In this document: positions 1-7,043 of the stretch, piece by piece | Layout: each line of letters begins with the position of its first letter | Position numbering within the stretch: position 1 is the stretch's first letter | Assembly (NCBI GenBank): GCA_937906455.1 | Contig: CALCYT010000021.1 | Location: 1-52,683, forward strand | DNA: 52,683 bases | Source of the DNA: an uncultured Bacteroidales bacterium | GTDB lineage: Bacteria > Bacteroidota > Bacteroidia > Bacteroidales > F082 | Direction: 5' to 3' | Translations under genes and position numbers: made by a program | The notes under the pieces: generated by a model | Seen by the model: only the letters and a program-made list of their open reading frames with translations | Told to the model about the DNA's origin: nothing | The model's database searches: none

Positions 1-63
1 AGCGGACTGTTCATCCTCGGCGCTCTCGGCGCGGGATATGCGCTTAGAAAGAAGAAGGATTGA
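1..63 (+). CDS. C-terminal end of a surface/exported protein (partial)
   Basis: The first 20 codons before a TGA at 61-63 encode SGLFILGALGAGYALRKKKD. This is a short glycine/alanine-rich hydrophobic stretch followed by a basic RKKKD tail. Such ends are typical of Bacteroidota exported proteins with a C-terminal membrane anchor or sorting tail. The rest of the gene lies outside the window, so the function cannot be told. The reading frame is the only one giving a sensible tail, and it stops just before a heptamer repeat tract and a strong terminator. Confidence 0.55.
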   Translation, partial: SGLFILGALGAGYALRKKKD

Positions 64-73
64 CAGACTGATA

Positions 74-143
74 TAGTTATAGATTATAGTTTGAAGTTTG
101 GAGTTTGAAGTTTGGAGTTTATAGTTTATAACTTATAGTTTGT
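74..143. repeat. 7-bp tandem repeat tract (about 10 units)
   Basis: Ten consecutive heptamers of the AGTTTGA / AGTTTGG / AGTTTAT type fill the space between the stop codon at 63 and the terminator at 149. Units diverge gradually but keep the 7-bp phase exactly. Confidence 0.8.
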
Positions 144-148
144 CGGTT

Positions 149-199
149 GTCTCCCGTCGGCTTGCAATGAATTGCAAGCCGACGGGAGACGTTTTTTTA
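149..199 (+). terminator. Strong intrinsic terminator
   Basis: A perfect 20-bp inverted repeat (arms 149-168 and 171-190, 2-nt loop) is followed by GTTTTTTTAA. It ends the transcript of the partial gene at 1-63. A perfect stem this long is rare, so it could also be a palindromic repeat that serves as terminator. Confidence 0.85.
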
Positions 200-249
200 A
201 TGATGTCATTTTTTTGTGAGATAATGATGTTTAATCCGAATTTTAATCG

Positions 250-257
250 TATATTTG
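250..257 (+). promoter_or_regulatory. Bacteroidota -7 box for the LOG-family gene
   Basis: TATATTTG matches the TAnnTTTG consensus. The expected start of transcription is near 264, giving a leader of about 45 nt before the ATG at 309. Confidence 0.6.
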
Positions 258-308
258 CAAGCTAATATTTTTAAAGGATAGTGAGAACGCGTGTGAAACA
301 GTGAAAAA

Positions 309-905
309 ATGAAGAATATTTGTGTTTTCTGCGGAAGCAGTATGGGTTTTGACAAACGTTATGCCGAGGCTGCGGCGAGATTGGGCGATGTGCTTGCCGA
401 CAACGACTGCACGCTTTATTACGGCGGAGGCAGCGTCGGACTGATGAACGTGATAGCCGAGATAATGCTCAAACGCAACAAGAAAGTCATAGGCGTGATG
501 CCTGATTTCCTGCTCGCTCATGAGATAGGGCATCCTGCCATTCATAAGATGGTCGCGACAAAAACAATGGCTGAGCGCAAGGAGATACTGATGAGCGAGT
601 CGGACGCCTTCATAGTCATGCCGGGCGGCTTCGGCACCCTCGACGAACTATCGGAAGTGGCTGTCGCCGACCAGCTCAGACTCATGGAAAAGCCCGTCGC
701 ACTGTATAACACCCTCGGTTATTACGACGAACTCGTGCAATGGATGGAACGCGGCGTTAATGACGGCTTCATCCGTAGTGAACATTATAAAAACATCATC
801 GTGAGCGACGACCCGGTTGATTTGTTCGAGAAAATGAAACAATACCAGCCGGTGAAAATCGAGAAATGGATTCATGACATCAAAGAAGAAGTTAAAAGAG
901 TATAG
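309..905 (+). CDS. LOG/TIGR00730-family Rossmann-fold nucleotide phosphoribohydrolase
   Basis: This 198-residue protein has the signature of the LOG ("lysine decarboxylase-like") family. A glycine-rich YGGGSVGLM motif lies at 38-46, R90-K91 sit in the conserved AERK segment, and PGGFGTLDE at 105-113 is the active-site loop. Characterised members cleave the N-glycosidic bond of nucleoside 5'-monophosphates, releasing base and ribose 5-phosphate, and include cytokinin-activating enzymes. The length is normal for the family and no signal peptide is seen, so it is cytoplasmic. In bacteria such as this the true substrate is unknown; a role in nucleotide salvage is an inference. The stop codon lies inside a 21-bp repeat unit that continues downstream. 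Confidence 0.9.
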   Translation: MKNICVFCGSSMGFDKRYAEAAARLGDVLADNDCTLYYGGGSVGLMNVIAEIMLKRNKKVIGVMPDFLLAHEIGHPAIHKMVATKTMAERKEILMSESDAFIVMPGGFGTLDELSEVAVADQLRLMEKPVALYNTLGYYDELVQWMERGVNDGFIRSEHYKNIIVSDDPVDLFEKMKQYQPVKIEKWIHDIKEEVKRV

Positions 906-940
906 AGTAGAGATAAAAGAGTATAGAGTAGAGATAAAAT
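892..940. repeat. 7-bp-phased tandem repeat overlapping a gene end
   Basis: Two exact copies of a 21-bp unit (3 x 7 bp), at 899-919 and 920-940, are built of heptamers such as AGTATAG, AGTAGAG and ATAAAAG. The first copy contains the TAG stop (903-905) of the upstream gene, so the repeat supplies its last codons and stop. Confidence 0.8.
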
Positions 941-958
941 GTTATATAAGGAAGAACA

Positions 959-1000
959 GATTCTGACTTCTGTCTTCTGTCTTCTAAATTCTAAAAAATT
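959..1000. repeat. 7-bp tandem repeat upstream of the deaminase gene
   Basis: Consecutive heptamers ATTCTGA, CTTCTGT, CTTCTGT, CTTCTAA, ATTCTAA, AAAATTA run right up to the ATG at 1001. The repeat forms the whole ribosome-binding region of the next gene, and no Shine-Dalgarno sequence is visible. Confidence 0.7.
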
Positions 1001-2038
1001 ATGAATATCATTGGAATTACAGGGACTCTTGGCGCCGGAAAAGGCACAATAGTTGATTATCTGGTGCAGAACAAAGGCTATGTGCACTATTCGGTGCGTT
1101 CTTTCATCACCGAAGAGATAAATCGTCGCGGTCTTGAGGTGAACCGTGACACTTTGACAATGGTCGCCAACGACTTGCGTGCGCTGCATACGCCGAGTTA
1201 CATCGCTGAGCAGCTCTACGACCGCGCATATAACAACGGCAAGGATGCTGTGATAGAGAGCATCCGCACCCCCGGCGAGATAGCGGCCTTGCGCTCGAAA
1301 GGCAACTTCCATCTGTTTGCCGTCGATGCCGACCGTAAGGTGCGCTACGAGCGTATCACCGAGCGAAAAAGCGAGACGGACGCAGTGAGTTACGAGACCT
1401 TCGTCGCCAACGAGGAACGTGAGATGAACAACGCCGACCCGAACAAGCAGAACCTCGGCGAGTGCATCCATCAGGCGGATTATGTGTTCCAAAACAACGG
1501 CAGCATCGAGGATCTTCACAAAAGGGTGGAGGAAGTGCTGCAAGATATTGAGAATCAGAAATATAAACGTCCGTCATGGGATGAGTATTTCATGAATCTC
1601 GCCGACACGGTGGCGGAGCGCGCCACTTGTGACCGCGGACGTAGCGGCTGTGTGATAGTAAAAGACCGCCAGATATTGGTGACGGGCTATGTGGGCTCGC
1701 CTCGCGGACTGCCGCATTGCGACGAGGTGGGGCATCTGTTCCGTAAGATGATTCATGCCGACGGACGTGTCACGGAGCATTGCGTGCGGACGGTACATGC
1801 CGAGCAGAACGCCATCACACAGGCGGCGCGACGCGGCATCGCCCTCGATGGCAGCACACTGTATTGCCGCATGACACCATGCCGTACATGCGCCATGCTG
1901 ATAATAAACTGCGGCATAGTGCGCGTGGTGTGCCAACGCAAATATCACGACGGAGCCGAATCAGAAGAGATGTTCCGTCAGGCCGGAATAAAATTGGAAT
2001 ACGTCTATGACGAGGTGCAGACGTATGAAAGACAATGA
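1001..2038 (+). CDS. P-loop kinase-like / deoxycytidylate deaminase fusion protein
   Basis: Two domains are visible in 345 residues. The first ~180 residues form a P-loop NTPase resembling dephospho-CoA/nucleoside kinases, with Walker A GTLGAGKGT at 8-16. From about residue 190 there is a zinc-dependent dCMP deaminase domain, with H266-A-E268 and P293-C294-R-T-C297 as zinc and catalytic residues. The deaminase would convert dCMP to dUMP, feeding dTTP synthesis; the role of the kinase part is not evident. The same domain order is known in yeast DCD1-like enzymes and in the anti-phage deaminase DcdV/AvcD, which is longer. The upstream gene is also nucleotide-related. The gene is convergent with pdxA, with one base between the stops. 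Confidence 0.85.
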   Translation: MNIIGITGTLGAGKGTIVDYLVQNKGYVHYSVRSFITEEINRRGLEVNRDTLTMVANDLRALHTPSYIAEQLYDRAYNNGKDAVIESIRTPGEIAALRSKGNFHLFAVDADRKVRYERITERKSETDAVSYETFVANEEREMNNADPNKQNLGECIHQADYVFQNNGSIEDLHKRVEEVLQDIENQKYKRPSWDEYFMNLADTVAERATCDRGRSGCVIVKDRQILVTGYVGSPRGLPHCDEVGHLFRKMIHADGRVTEHCVRTVHAEQNAITQAARRGIALDGSTLYCRMTPCRTCAMLIINCGIVRVVCQRKYHDGAESEEMFRQAGIKLEYVYDEVQTYERQ

Positions 2039-2039
2039 C

Positions 2040-3059
2040 TTACAGCCCGTTTCTGTTTTTAAGGATGTCGAGCGCGAAATAAATAGCGTGCCTTAGGGCG
2101 TTGGGGTCGGCGAGGTTCTTGTTGGCTATGTCGTAGCCGGTGCCGTGTATCGTTGAGGTGCGTACCACGGGCAGTCCTGCCGTGAAACTGACTCCGCCAT
2201 CAACGGCGAGCAAACGGAAAGGCGTGAGACCCTGGTCGTGATACATGCTCAGTATCCCGTCGTATCTCGTCCACGAGTTAGAGCTGAAGAAGCTGTCGGC
2301 GGGGAAAGGCCCGAATGCCAGGACTCCGTGGCTCTTCGCCACCTCTAAGGCAGGCTTGATGATGTCACGCTCCTCGTCGCCCATGACGTTGTTGTCGCTC
2401 GCGTGTGGGTTGAGTCCTAAGACGGCTATTTTCGGCTCCACGATGTTGAAATCTCTTACTAAAGAGGTGTTGATGAGCCTCAGCTTCTTGATGATAAGCT
2501 CCTTGCTTATGGTATTCGGCACGTCCTTCAAAGGGATGTGGTTGGTGACAAAACCGACACGCAGTTTGTTTGAAAGTAACAGCGTAATATATTCATTATC
2601 AGGGAAAAACGATTTTATGTAATCTGTCTGTCCCTTGAATTGGAACTGCTCTGACTGAATATTGCTTTTGTTAATCGGGGCGGTCACCATGGCGTTGATA
2701 AGTCCGCTGCGGAGGTCGTTGGTCGCCATTTTGAGGGCTGCGAACGACGCTTTCCCGGCGATGCTTGTCGAAAACCCCGGCTCCACCTTGAGCTCTTCGT
2801 CGGTGTGGTTGATGATGTTGATGCGACGTGGTAGAGCCTGCGACGCGTCGCGGATAACGGCATACGAGACATCCTCCATGCCGAAGTTTTTCTTATAGTA
2901 TGAGAACACTTTCGACTGCCCGTAAACTATCGGGATGAACGACTCGAAGATGCGCGAGTCAGATAAAACCTTGATTATCACCTCATAACCGATGCCGTTG
3001 ATGTCACCGTGAGTAATTCCGATTTTCGGAAGATTGGATGTCCTGTTTTGCTGTACCAT
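2040..3059 (-). CDS. pdxA: 4-hydroxythreonine-4-phosphate dehydrogenase
   Basis: PdxA performs the NAD-dependent oxidation of 4-phosphohydroxy-L-threonine in pyridoxal 5'-phosphate synthesis. The N-terminal GITHGDINGIGYEVI (14-28) matches the family ITxGDPAGIGPE motif. Metal ligands are visible at H174 (TNHIPL), H219 (NPHAS) and H274 (MYHDQG). The 339-residue length is normal. One oddity is that the substrate-binding GHT of E. coli PdxA (around H136) reads G-Q-T at 143-145 here, so a usually conserved histidine is glutamine. It is transcribed alone, divergent from murF-alr, from a -7 box 23 nt upstream of the ATG. PLP is the cofactor of the neighbouring alanine racemase and of SufS, but that link is only thematic. 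Confidence 0.92.
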   Translation of the reverse strand: MVQQNRTSNLPKIGITHGDINGIGYEVIIKVLSDSRIFESFIPIVYGQSKVFSYYKKNFGMEDVSYAVIRDASQALPRRINIINHTDEELKVEPGFSTSIAGKASFAALKMATNDLRSGLINAMVTAPINKSNIQSEQFQFKGQTDYIKSFFPDNEYITLLLSNKLRVGFVTNHIPLKDVPNTISKELIIKKLRLINTSLVRDFNIVEPKIAVLGLNPHASDNNVMGDEERDIIKPALEVAKSHGVLAFGPFPADSFFSSNSWTRYDGILSMYHDQGLTPFRLLAVDGGVSFTAGLPVVRTSTIHGTGYDIANKNLADPNALRHAIYFALDILKNRNGL

Positions 3060-3082
3060 AAGAGATGCCCGTTTTGAAGCCT

Positions 3083-3090
3083 CAAAGATA
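3083..3090 (-). promoter_or_regulatory. -7 box for pdxA
   Basis: Read on the minus strand this is TATCTTTG (TAnnTTTG). The predicted transcript has a leader of roughly 15-20 nt before the pdxA ATG at 3059. Confidence 0.6.
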
Positions 3091-3161
3091 TAAATTATTT
3101 TTTAAAAAATCAAATTATTTCAATAATTTTTTAAAAATCAATCGTTTATCGAAAAAATTCG

Positions 3162-3169
3162 TAAATTTG
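3162..3169 (+). promoter_or_regulatory. -7 box directly in front of murF-alr
   Basis: TAAATTTG ends only four bases before the ATG at 3174. With the usual 4-7 nt spacing to the transcription start, the mRNA would begin at or within a few bases of the start codon (leaderless). Confidence 0.6.
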
Positions 3170-3173
3170 CGAT

Positions 3174-5807
3174 ATGCAAAACGATGGTTACACTATAGAA
3201 AAGATCGCTTCGGTTGTTGAGGGGCAAATGATTGGTAATCAATCAAATACGATGATTGTTAAAGACATTCTCTTCGACAGCCGGCTGCTTGTTGACGCGC
3301 AAAACACCTTGTTTTTCGCTCTTAAAAGCGGACGCAACGACGGGCATAAATATGTTGCCGATTTGTATGAAAAAGGCGTAAAATCATTTGTCGTATGCAA
3401 AAATTTCGTTGATAATTACGCAGATACGCAATTAATTACGTCGTATCCCGACGCTGTTTTCATCGTTGTTGACGACACACTTGACGCTTTGCAGACTTTG
3501 GCGTCGTATCATCGCGCGCGATTCGACATCCCCGTCGTGGGAATAACGGGAAGCAACGGCAAAACTGTTGTAAAAGAATGGCTTTATCAGATTCTGTCGC
3601 CATCGATGTCGGTATGCAGAAGTCCGAAAAGCTATAACTCGCAGATTGGCGTGCCGCTGTCGGTGTGGCAGATGAGCCGTAACAACGACATGGCTTTGTT
3701 TGAGGCCGGGATCTCGCGCCCAGGCGAGATGGAACGCCTGCGTGAGATTATAAAGCCAACGATAGGCGTTTTCACCAATATCGGGGCGGCGCATGGCAAG
3801 AATTTTGCTAACGTGGAGCAGAAAATACAAGAGAAACTGAAGCTGTTTAGAGACCTTAATGGCGTTAATGGCGTTAAGGGCGTTAAGGGCATTAAGGGCG
3901 TTAAGGGCATTAAGGGCGTTAAGGGCGTTAACGGCGGCGCCAAAGGCGCCGCCTTGGTTTATTGCTCTGACAATATAGAAATCGCTTCAGCAATTTCCGA
4001 TGCAAAAATCCCGGCGTTCGCGTGGAGCAAAACTGACCGTAATGCCGATTTGTTTGTTTCATCAATTGAGGTGACAGAAATCTCGAAGATATCTGCGATG
4101 TTCGGAGGAAAACAAATCAACATAGACATCCCTTTCATCGACGACGCCTCAGTCGAAAACGCCATCAACTGCTGGTGCGTGGCGTTGCTGATAGGATTGC
4201 CTCATGAGACCATCGCCGCGCGTATGGCACATCTCGAACCTGTAGAGATGCGAATGGAACTGAAGGCAGGTGTGCGTAATTGCCTGATTATCAACGACTC
4301 ATATAACAACGACAGAAATGCCCTCGCCATAGCCCTCGATTTCATGAACGCCCAACATCACGACAACAAGGTGCTGATATTGTCTGACATCCTGCAAAGC
4401 GAGCTTCATGAGGAGGAGCTTTATCAAGATGTTGCGCAACTCATTGATAATAAAGGCGTTGACACATTTATAGGCATTGGCCCGGCACTCTCCTCGTCAT
4501 TTCGACCGAGTGAAGTGAGCGGAGAAATCTCCGACAATAGAATATCATTAAATAAAAGAATAAATACCTTTTTTTATCAAACCACTTCCGATTTTCTCAA
4601 CAACCATCCGATGAAGATGTTTGAGAATCAGATAGTTTTGCTGAAAGGGGCGCGAAGTTTCGAGTTTGAGCGCATCATGAAAGTGTTGCAGCAGAAGTCG
4701 CATGAGACAGTGCTCGAAATCAACATAGACAACCTCGTGAAAAACCTCAATTACTATCGCGGGAAGCTAAGTAAAGACACTAAAATGATGGTGATGGTCA
4801 AGGCGTTTGCATACGGCAGCGGCAACTATGAGGTTTCCAACGCGCTTGCATTCCATCATGTTGATTATCTTACTGTTGCGTATGCCGACGAGGGCGTTGA
4901 GCTGCGTAACCGAGGCATCACTCTCCCTATCATGGTGATGACGCCTGAGACCAACACCTTCGACACCATAATTCAAAACAACTTAGAGCCTGACATTTAC
5001 AGTTTCCGTTGTCTCTCACAGCTGGAAGACGCTATAAATCAATTGCATAAGCCGCTCGAAAAACCTGTGGGCATTCATCTTAAAGTCGATACCGGCATGC
5101 ACCGTCTGGGTTTTCTGCCGGAGGACATCAACAATTTAATCGAGCGCATAAAATCCAATGAGAACCTCCGCATCATGAGTGTTTTCTCACATTTCGCGAC
5201 AAGCGACATGCCTGAGGAGACCGACTTCGTGAGACATCAGATAGAGATGTTCGAGTTGATGAGCTTGAAGATTGTGGCGGCGTTTCCATATAAGATAATG
5301 CGGCACATCCTGAACACTGCCGGCATCACGCGATTCACTGATTATCAATACGATATGGTACGCTTGGGAATCGGGGTGTATGGCGTCGCCGTGTGCGATG
5401 AGGACCGTGGCAAACTTCATAACGTGATGTCGCTGAAGACCACCATCAAGCAAATCAAGGAATATGATGCCGGCGAGACCATAGGCTACGGACGCAGCGG
5501 AAAGATAACAAAACCTTCACGTATAGCAGTGATTCCTATAGGTTACGCCGACGGACTGTGCAGGCGGTTAGGCAACGGCAGGGCGTGTTTTTGGGTTAAC
5601 GGCAAGCCTGCGCCAATAATCGGCAACATCTGCATGGATTTGACGATGATAGACGTCACGGGCATTGATTGTCAGGAAGATGACACGGCGGTGCTGTTCG
5701 ACGACAATCATCCCATCGAGACTATAGCGGAAGCCTGCGACACCATCCCATACGAGATAATGACACGCGTCTCGCAAAGAGTGAAACGAGTTTACGTTAA
5801 GGAATGA
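3174..5807 (+). CDS. murF-alr: Bifunctional UDP-MurNAc-tripeptide:D-Ala-D-Ala ligase / alanine racemase
   Basis: The protein is 877 residues. The N-terminal part (about 1-495) is MurF, with the Mur-ligase ATP loop GITGSNGKTVVKE. It adds D-Ala-D-Ala to the peptidoglycan precursor. The C-terminal part (about 505-877) is a PLP-dependent alanine racemase, with the PLP lysine at about 543 in VKAFAYGSG (usually VKANAYGHG) and the catalytic tyrosine Y772 in GYGR. This fusion is known in Bacteroidota and couples D-Ala supply to its use. Two foreign-looking in-frame insertions lie in the MurF half. One is a nine-base tandem repeat giving Gly-Val-Lys/Gly-Ile-Lys triplets (about residues 227-256). The other is a copy of the GTCATTTCGA palindromic element (about 441-453). 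Both fall where loops would be expected, and the motifs around them are intact, so the enzyme is probably active. The transcript appears leaderless. Confidence 0.93.
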   Translation: MQNDGYTIEKIASVVEGQMIGNQSNTMIVKDILFDSRLLVDAQNTLFFALKSGRNDGHKYVADLYEKGVKSFVVCKNFVDNYADTQLITSYPDAVFIVVDDTLDALQTLASYHRARFDIPVVGITGSNGKTVVKEWLYQILSPSMSVCRSPKSYNSQIGVPLSVWQMSRNNDMALFEAGISRPGEMERLREIIKPTIGVFTNIGAAHGKNFANVEQKIQEKLKLFRDLNGVNGVKGVKGIKGVKGIKGVKGVNGGAKGAALVYCSDNIEIASAISDAKIPAFAWSKTDRNADLFVSSIEVTEISKISAMFGGKQINIDIPFIDDASVENAINCWCVALLIGLPHETIAARMAHLEPVEMRMELKAGVRNCLIINDSYNNDRNALAIALDFMNAQHHDNKVLILSDILQSELHEEELYQDVAQLIDNKGVDTFIGIGPALSSSFRPSEVSGEISDNRISLNKRINTFFYQTTSDFLNNHPMKMFENQIVLLKGARSFEFERIMKVLQQKSHETVLEINIDNLVKNLNYYRGKLSKDTKMMVMVKAFAYGSGNYEVSNALAFHHVDYLTVAYADEGVELRNRGITLPIMVMTPETNTFDTIIQNNLEPDIYSFRCLSQLEDAINQLHKPLEKPVGIHLKVDTGMHRLGFLPEDINNLIERIKSNENLRIMSVFSHFATSDMPEETDFVRHQIEMFELMSLKIVAAFPYKIMRHILNTAGITRFTDYQYDMVRLGIGVYGVAVCDEDRGKLHNVMSLKTTIKQIKEYDAGETIGYGRSGKITKPSRIAVIPIGYADGLCRRLGNGRACFWVNGKPAPIIGNICMDLTMIDVTGIDCQEDDTAVLFDDNHPIETIAEACDTIPYEIMTRVSQRVKRVYVKE
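3859..3955. repeat. 9-bp coding tandem repeat inserted in murF, with GC palindrome at its end
   Basis: About eight units of GGCGTTAAG / GGCATTAAG / GGCGTTAAT are followed by a GGCGCC-centred palindrome (GGCGGCGCC...GGCGCCGCC). They encode repeated GVK/GIK/GVN tripeptides. The flanking protein (KLKLFRDL before, LVYCSDN after) reads as continuous MurF, so the tract looks like an insertion. Confidence 0.85.
4496..4532 (+). repeat. GTCATTTCGA element, half copy, in frame inside murF-alr
   Basis: This 37-bp copy runs from GTCATTTCGACCG to GGAGAAATCTCC and is translated as part of SFRPSEVSGEIS. The same sequence occurs between genes elsewhere in the window, so this is an insertion into the coding region that keeps the frame. 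Confidence 0.85.
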
Positions 5808-5833
5808 AGCCGTTAGCCGTTAGCCGTTTGGAG
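5808..5833. repeat. 7-bp tandem repeat between murF-alr and the nuclease gene
   Basis: Heptamers GAAGCCG, TTAGCCG, TTAGCCG, TTTGGAG begin at the murF-alr stop. The 45-bp gap between the convergent genes contains no clear terminator hairpin. Confidence 0.65.
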
Positions 5834-5852
5834 GCATGCTGACGGTTTATAG

Positions 5853-6911
5853 TTAGGGTTTCTTCAGCAGTATCAAATAAACAGGGAAGTGGTCGGAATA
5901 GCCGCCGAGCCACACTCCGCCGGCGAATGTGCGCCAAGGGTAGCCGTTGTAGCGTCCGTCGTGTTGCTTGAGGAACTCTTTTGAGTGCACCATTGGCTTG
6001 AGCATCTGGTAAGTGGCGAACGGGTCGTTCTCGTCTCTCAGCAGTGCCGGCGTGATGATGCATTGGTCGAGCACACCCTTCACGTCACGGTAATAGTTCG
6101 TCCCCTCGCCGTTTTTGTGCATCTTCCACATCGGGTTGAAGAAGTCGTAGCCGCTCATGTCTTCCACGCGTCCTTTCGCGCGCAGACCCTCGATGATACT
6201 CTTATTGGTCGGATAGTCGTTGTAGTCGCCCATCATCACTATCTTGGCATCAGGTTTTTCCGATAAGATCGAGTCGGCGATATGACGGCACAGGTTGGCC
6301 GCCGCCATACGTCCGGGCAGAGAGCGTTTCTCGCCGCCATAACGTGAAGGCCAGTGCATCACGATGAAGCTGAACTCTTCGTCGTCGAGGATGCCTGTCA
6401 CTACGAGCTGGTCGCGGGAGAGGAAGTTGGGCTGGCCGGGGACGACGAGACGATATGACTTCGAGTTAGTCATCTTGAAATACTTCGGGTTATAGAGGAG
6501 AGCCACATCGACGCCGCGGCGGTCGGGCGACTCATAATGCACAATCTGGTAGTTACGGTCGGCTATCTCAGGCTGTCTCACCAAATCCTCCAGCACCTGA
6601 CGGTTCTCCATCTCCGAGAGGCCGAGCACCCATAATCCCTCCGGGGTGTTGAACTTATCGCTCTTGTCGGTGCCTATCGTCGAGATGGAATACGCCATGT
6701 TGTGCAGCTTGGTCATGTATTTCTCAGTGTTCCATGCGTTTTTGCCCTGAGGCAGGAACTCCTCGTCGTTTTTGTTGGGGTCGTTGATCGTATCGAAAAG
6801 ATTCTCAAGGTTATAGAACCCCACGAGACCCATCTTGAATTGTTGCTGTGCCGTAACAGAAGTGATGACCATCAGCATCACCGCAGCTAAAATGTTTAAT
6901 TTTCTCAACAT
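5853..6911 (-). CDS. Secreted endonuclease/exonuclease/phosphatase-fold protein
   Basis: This 352-residue protein has a signal peptide (about 1-21, ending SVTAQ) and no lipobox, so it should be periplasmic or secreted. Motifs of the EEP (DNase I-like) superfamily are clear: FYNLENLFD near 32-40, the metal-binding glutamate in LSEMEN (98-103), HWPSR (186-190), GDYND (228-232) and the terminal SDHF (D340, H341). Members hydrolyse phosphodiester bonds in DNA, RNA or phospho-lipids, and the substrate cannot be fixed from sequence. It is divergent from a TonB-dependent receptor and two DUF5689 lipoproteins, which suggests a shared role in cleaving and importing an extracellular phosphate-containing polymer such as nucleic acid; that is an inference. 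Confidence 0.88.
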   Translation of the reverse strand: MLRKLNILAAVMLMVITSVTAQQQFKMGLVGFYNLENLFDTINDPNKNDEEFLPQGKNAWNTEKYMTKLHNMAYSISTIGTDKSDKFNTPEGLWVLGLSEMENRQVLEDLVRQPEIADRNYQIVHYESPDRRGVDVALLYNPKYFKMTNSKSYRLVVPGQPNFLSRDQLVVTGILDDEEFSFIVMHWPSRYGGEKRSLPGRMAAANLCRHIADSILSEKPDAKIVMMGDYNDYPTNKSIIEGLRAKGRVEDMSGYDFFNPMWKMHKNGEGTNYYRDVKGVLDQCIITPALLRDENDPFATYQMLKPMVHSKEFLKQHDGRYNGYPWRTFAGGVWLGGYSDHFPVYLILLKKP

Positions 6912-6930
6912 AAAGCAAAATATTTGGGTA

Positions 6931-6938
6931 CAAAGGTA
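6931..6938 (-). promoter_or_regulatory. -7 box for the EEP-family gene
   Basis: TACCTTTG on the minus strand (TAnnTTTG), about 19 bases before the start codon at 6911. Confidence 0.55.
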
Positions 6939-7016
6939 AATAAAATTTTTGAAACAGCGACAAAAAAAGCAAATAATTAATTTTCACCTTTTTTATATTA
7001 TATGGAAAAAGTTTTG

Positions 7017-7024
7017 TAAATTTG
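7017..7024 (+). promoter_or_regulatory. -7 box for the TonB receptor operon
   Basis: TAAATTTG with a transcription start expected near 7031, about 13 nt before the ATG at 7044. It forms a back-to-back pair with the nuclease promoter at 6931-6938. Confidence 0.6.
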
Positions 7025-7043
7025 TACGCTTAAAATTTGTTAA

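Noticed and set aside
74..143. Heptamer array considered as a CRISPR array
   Set aside because: Seven-base units without spacers; no cas genes in the window.
872..1543. A 223-codon open frame on the minus strand
   Set aside because: It covers the start of the deaminase gene and the heptamer repeats; its C-terminal part is a translation of repeats.
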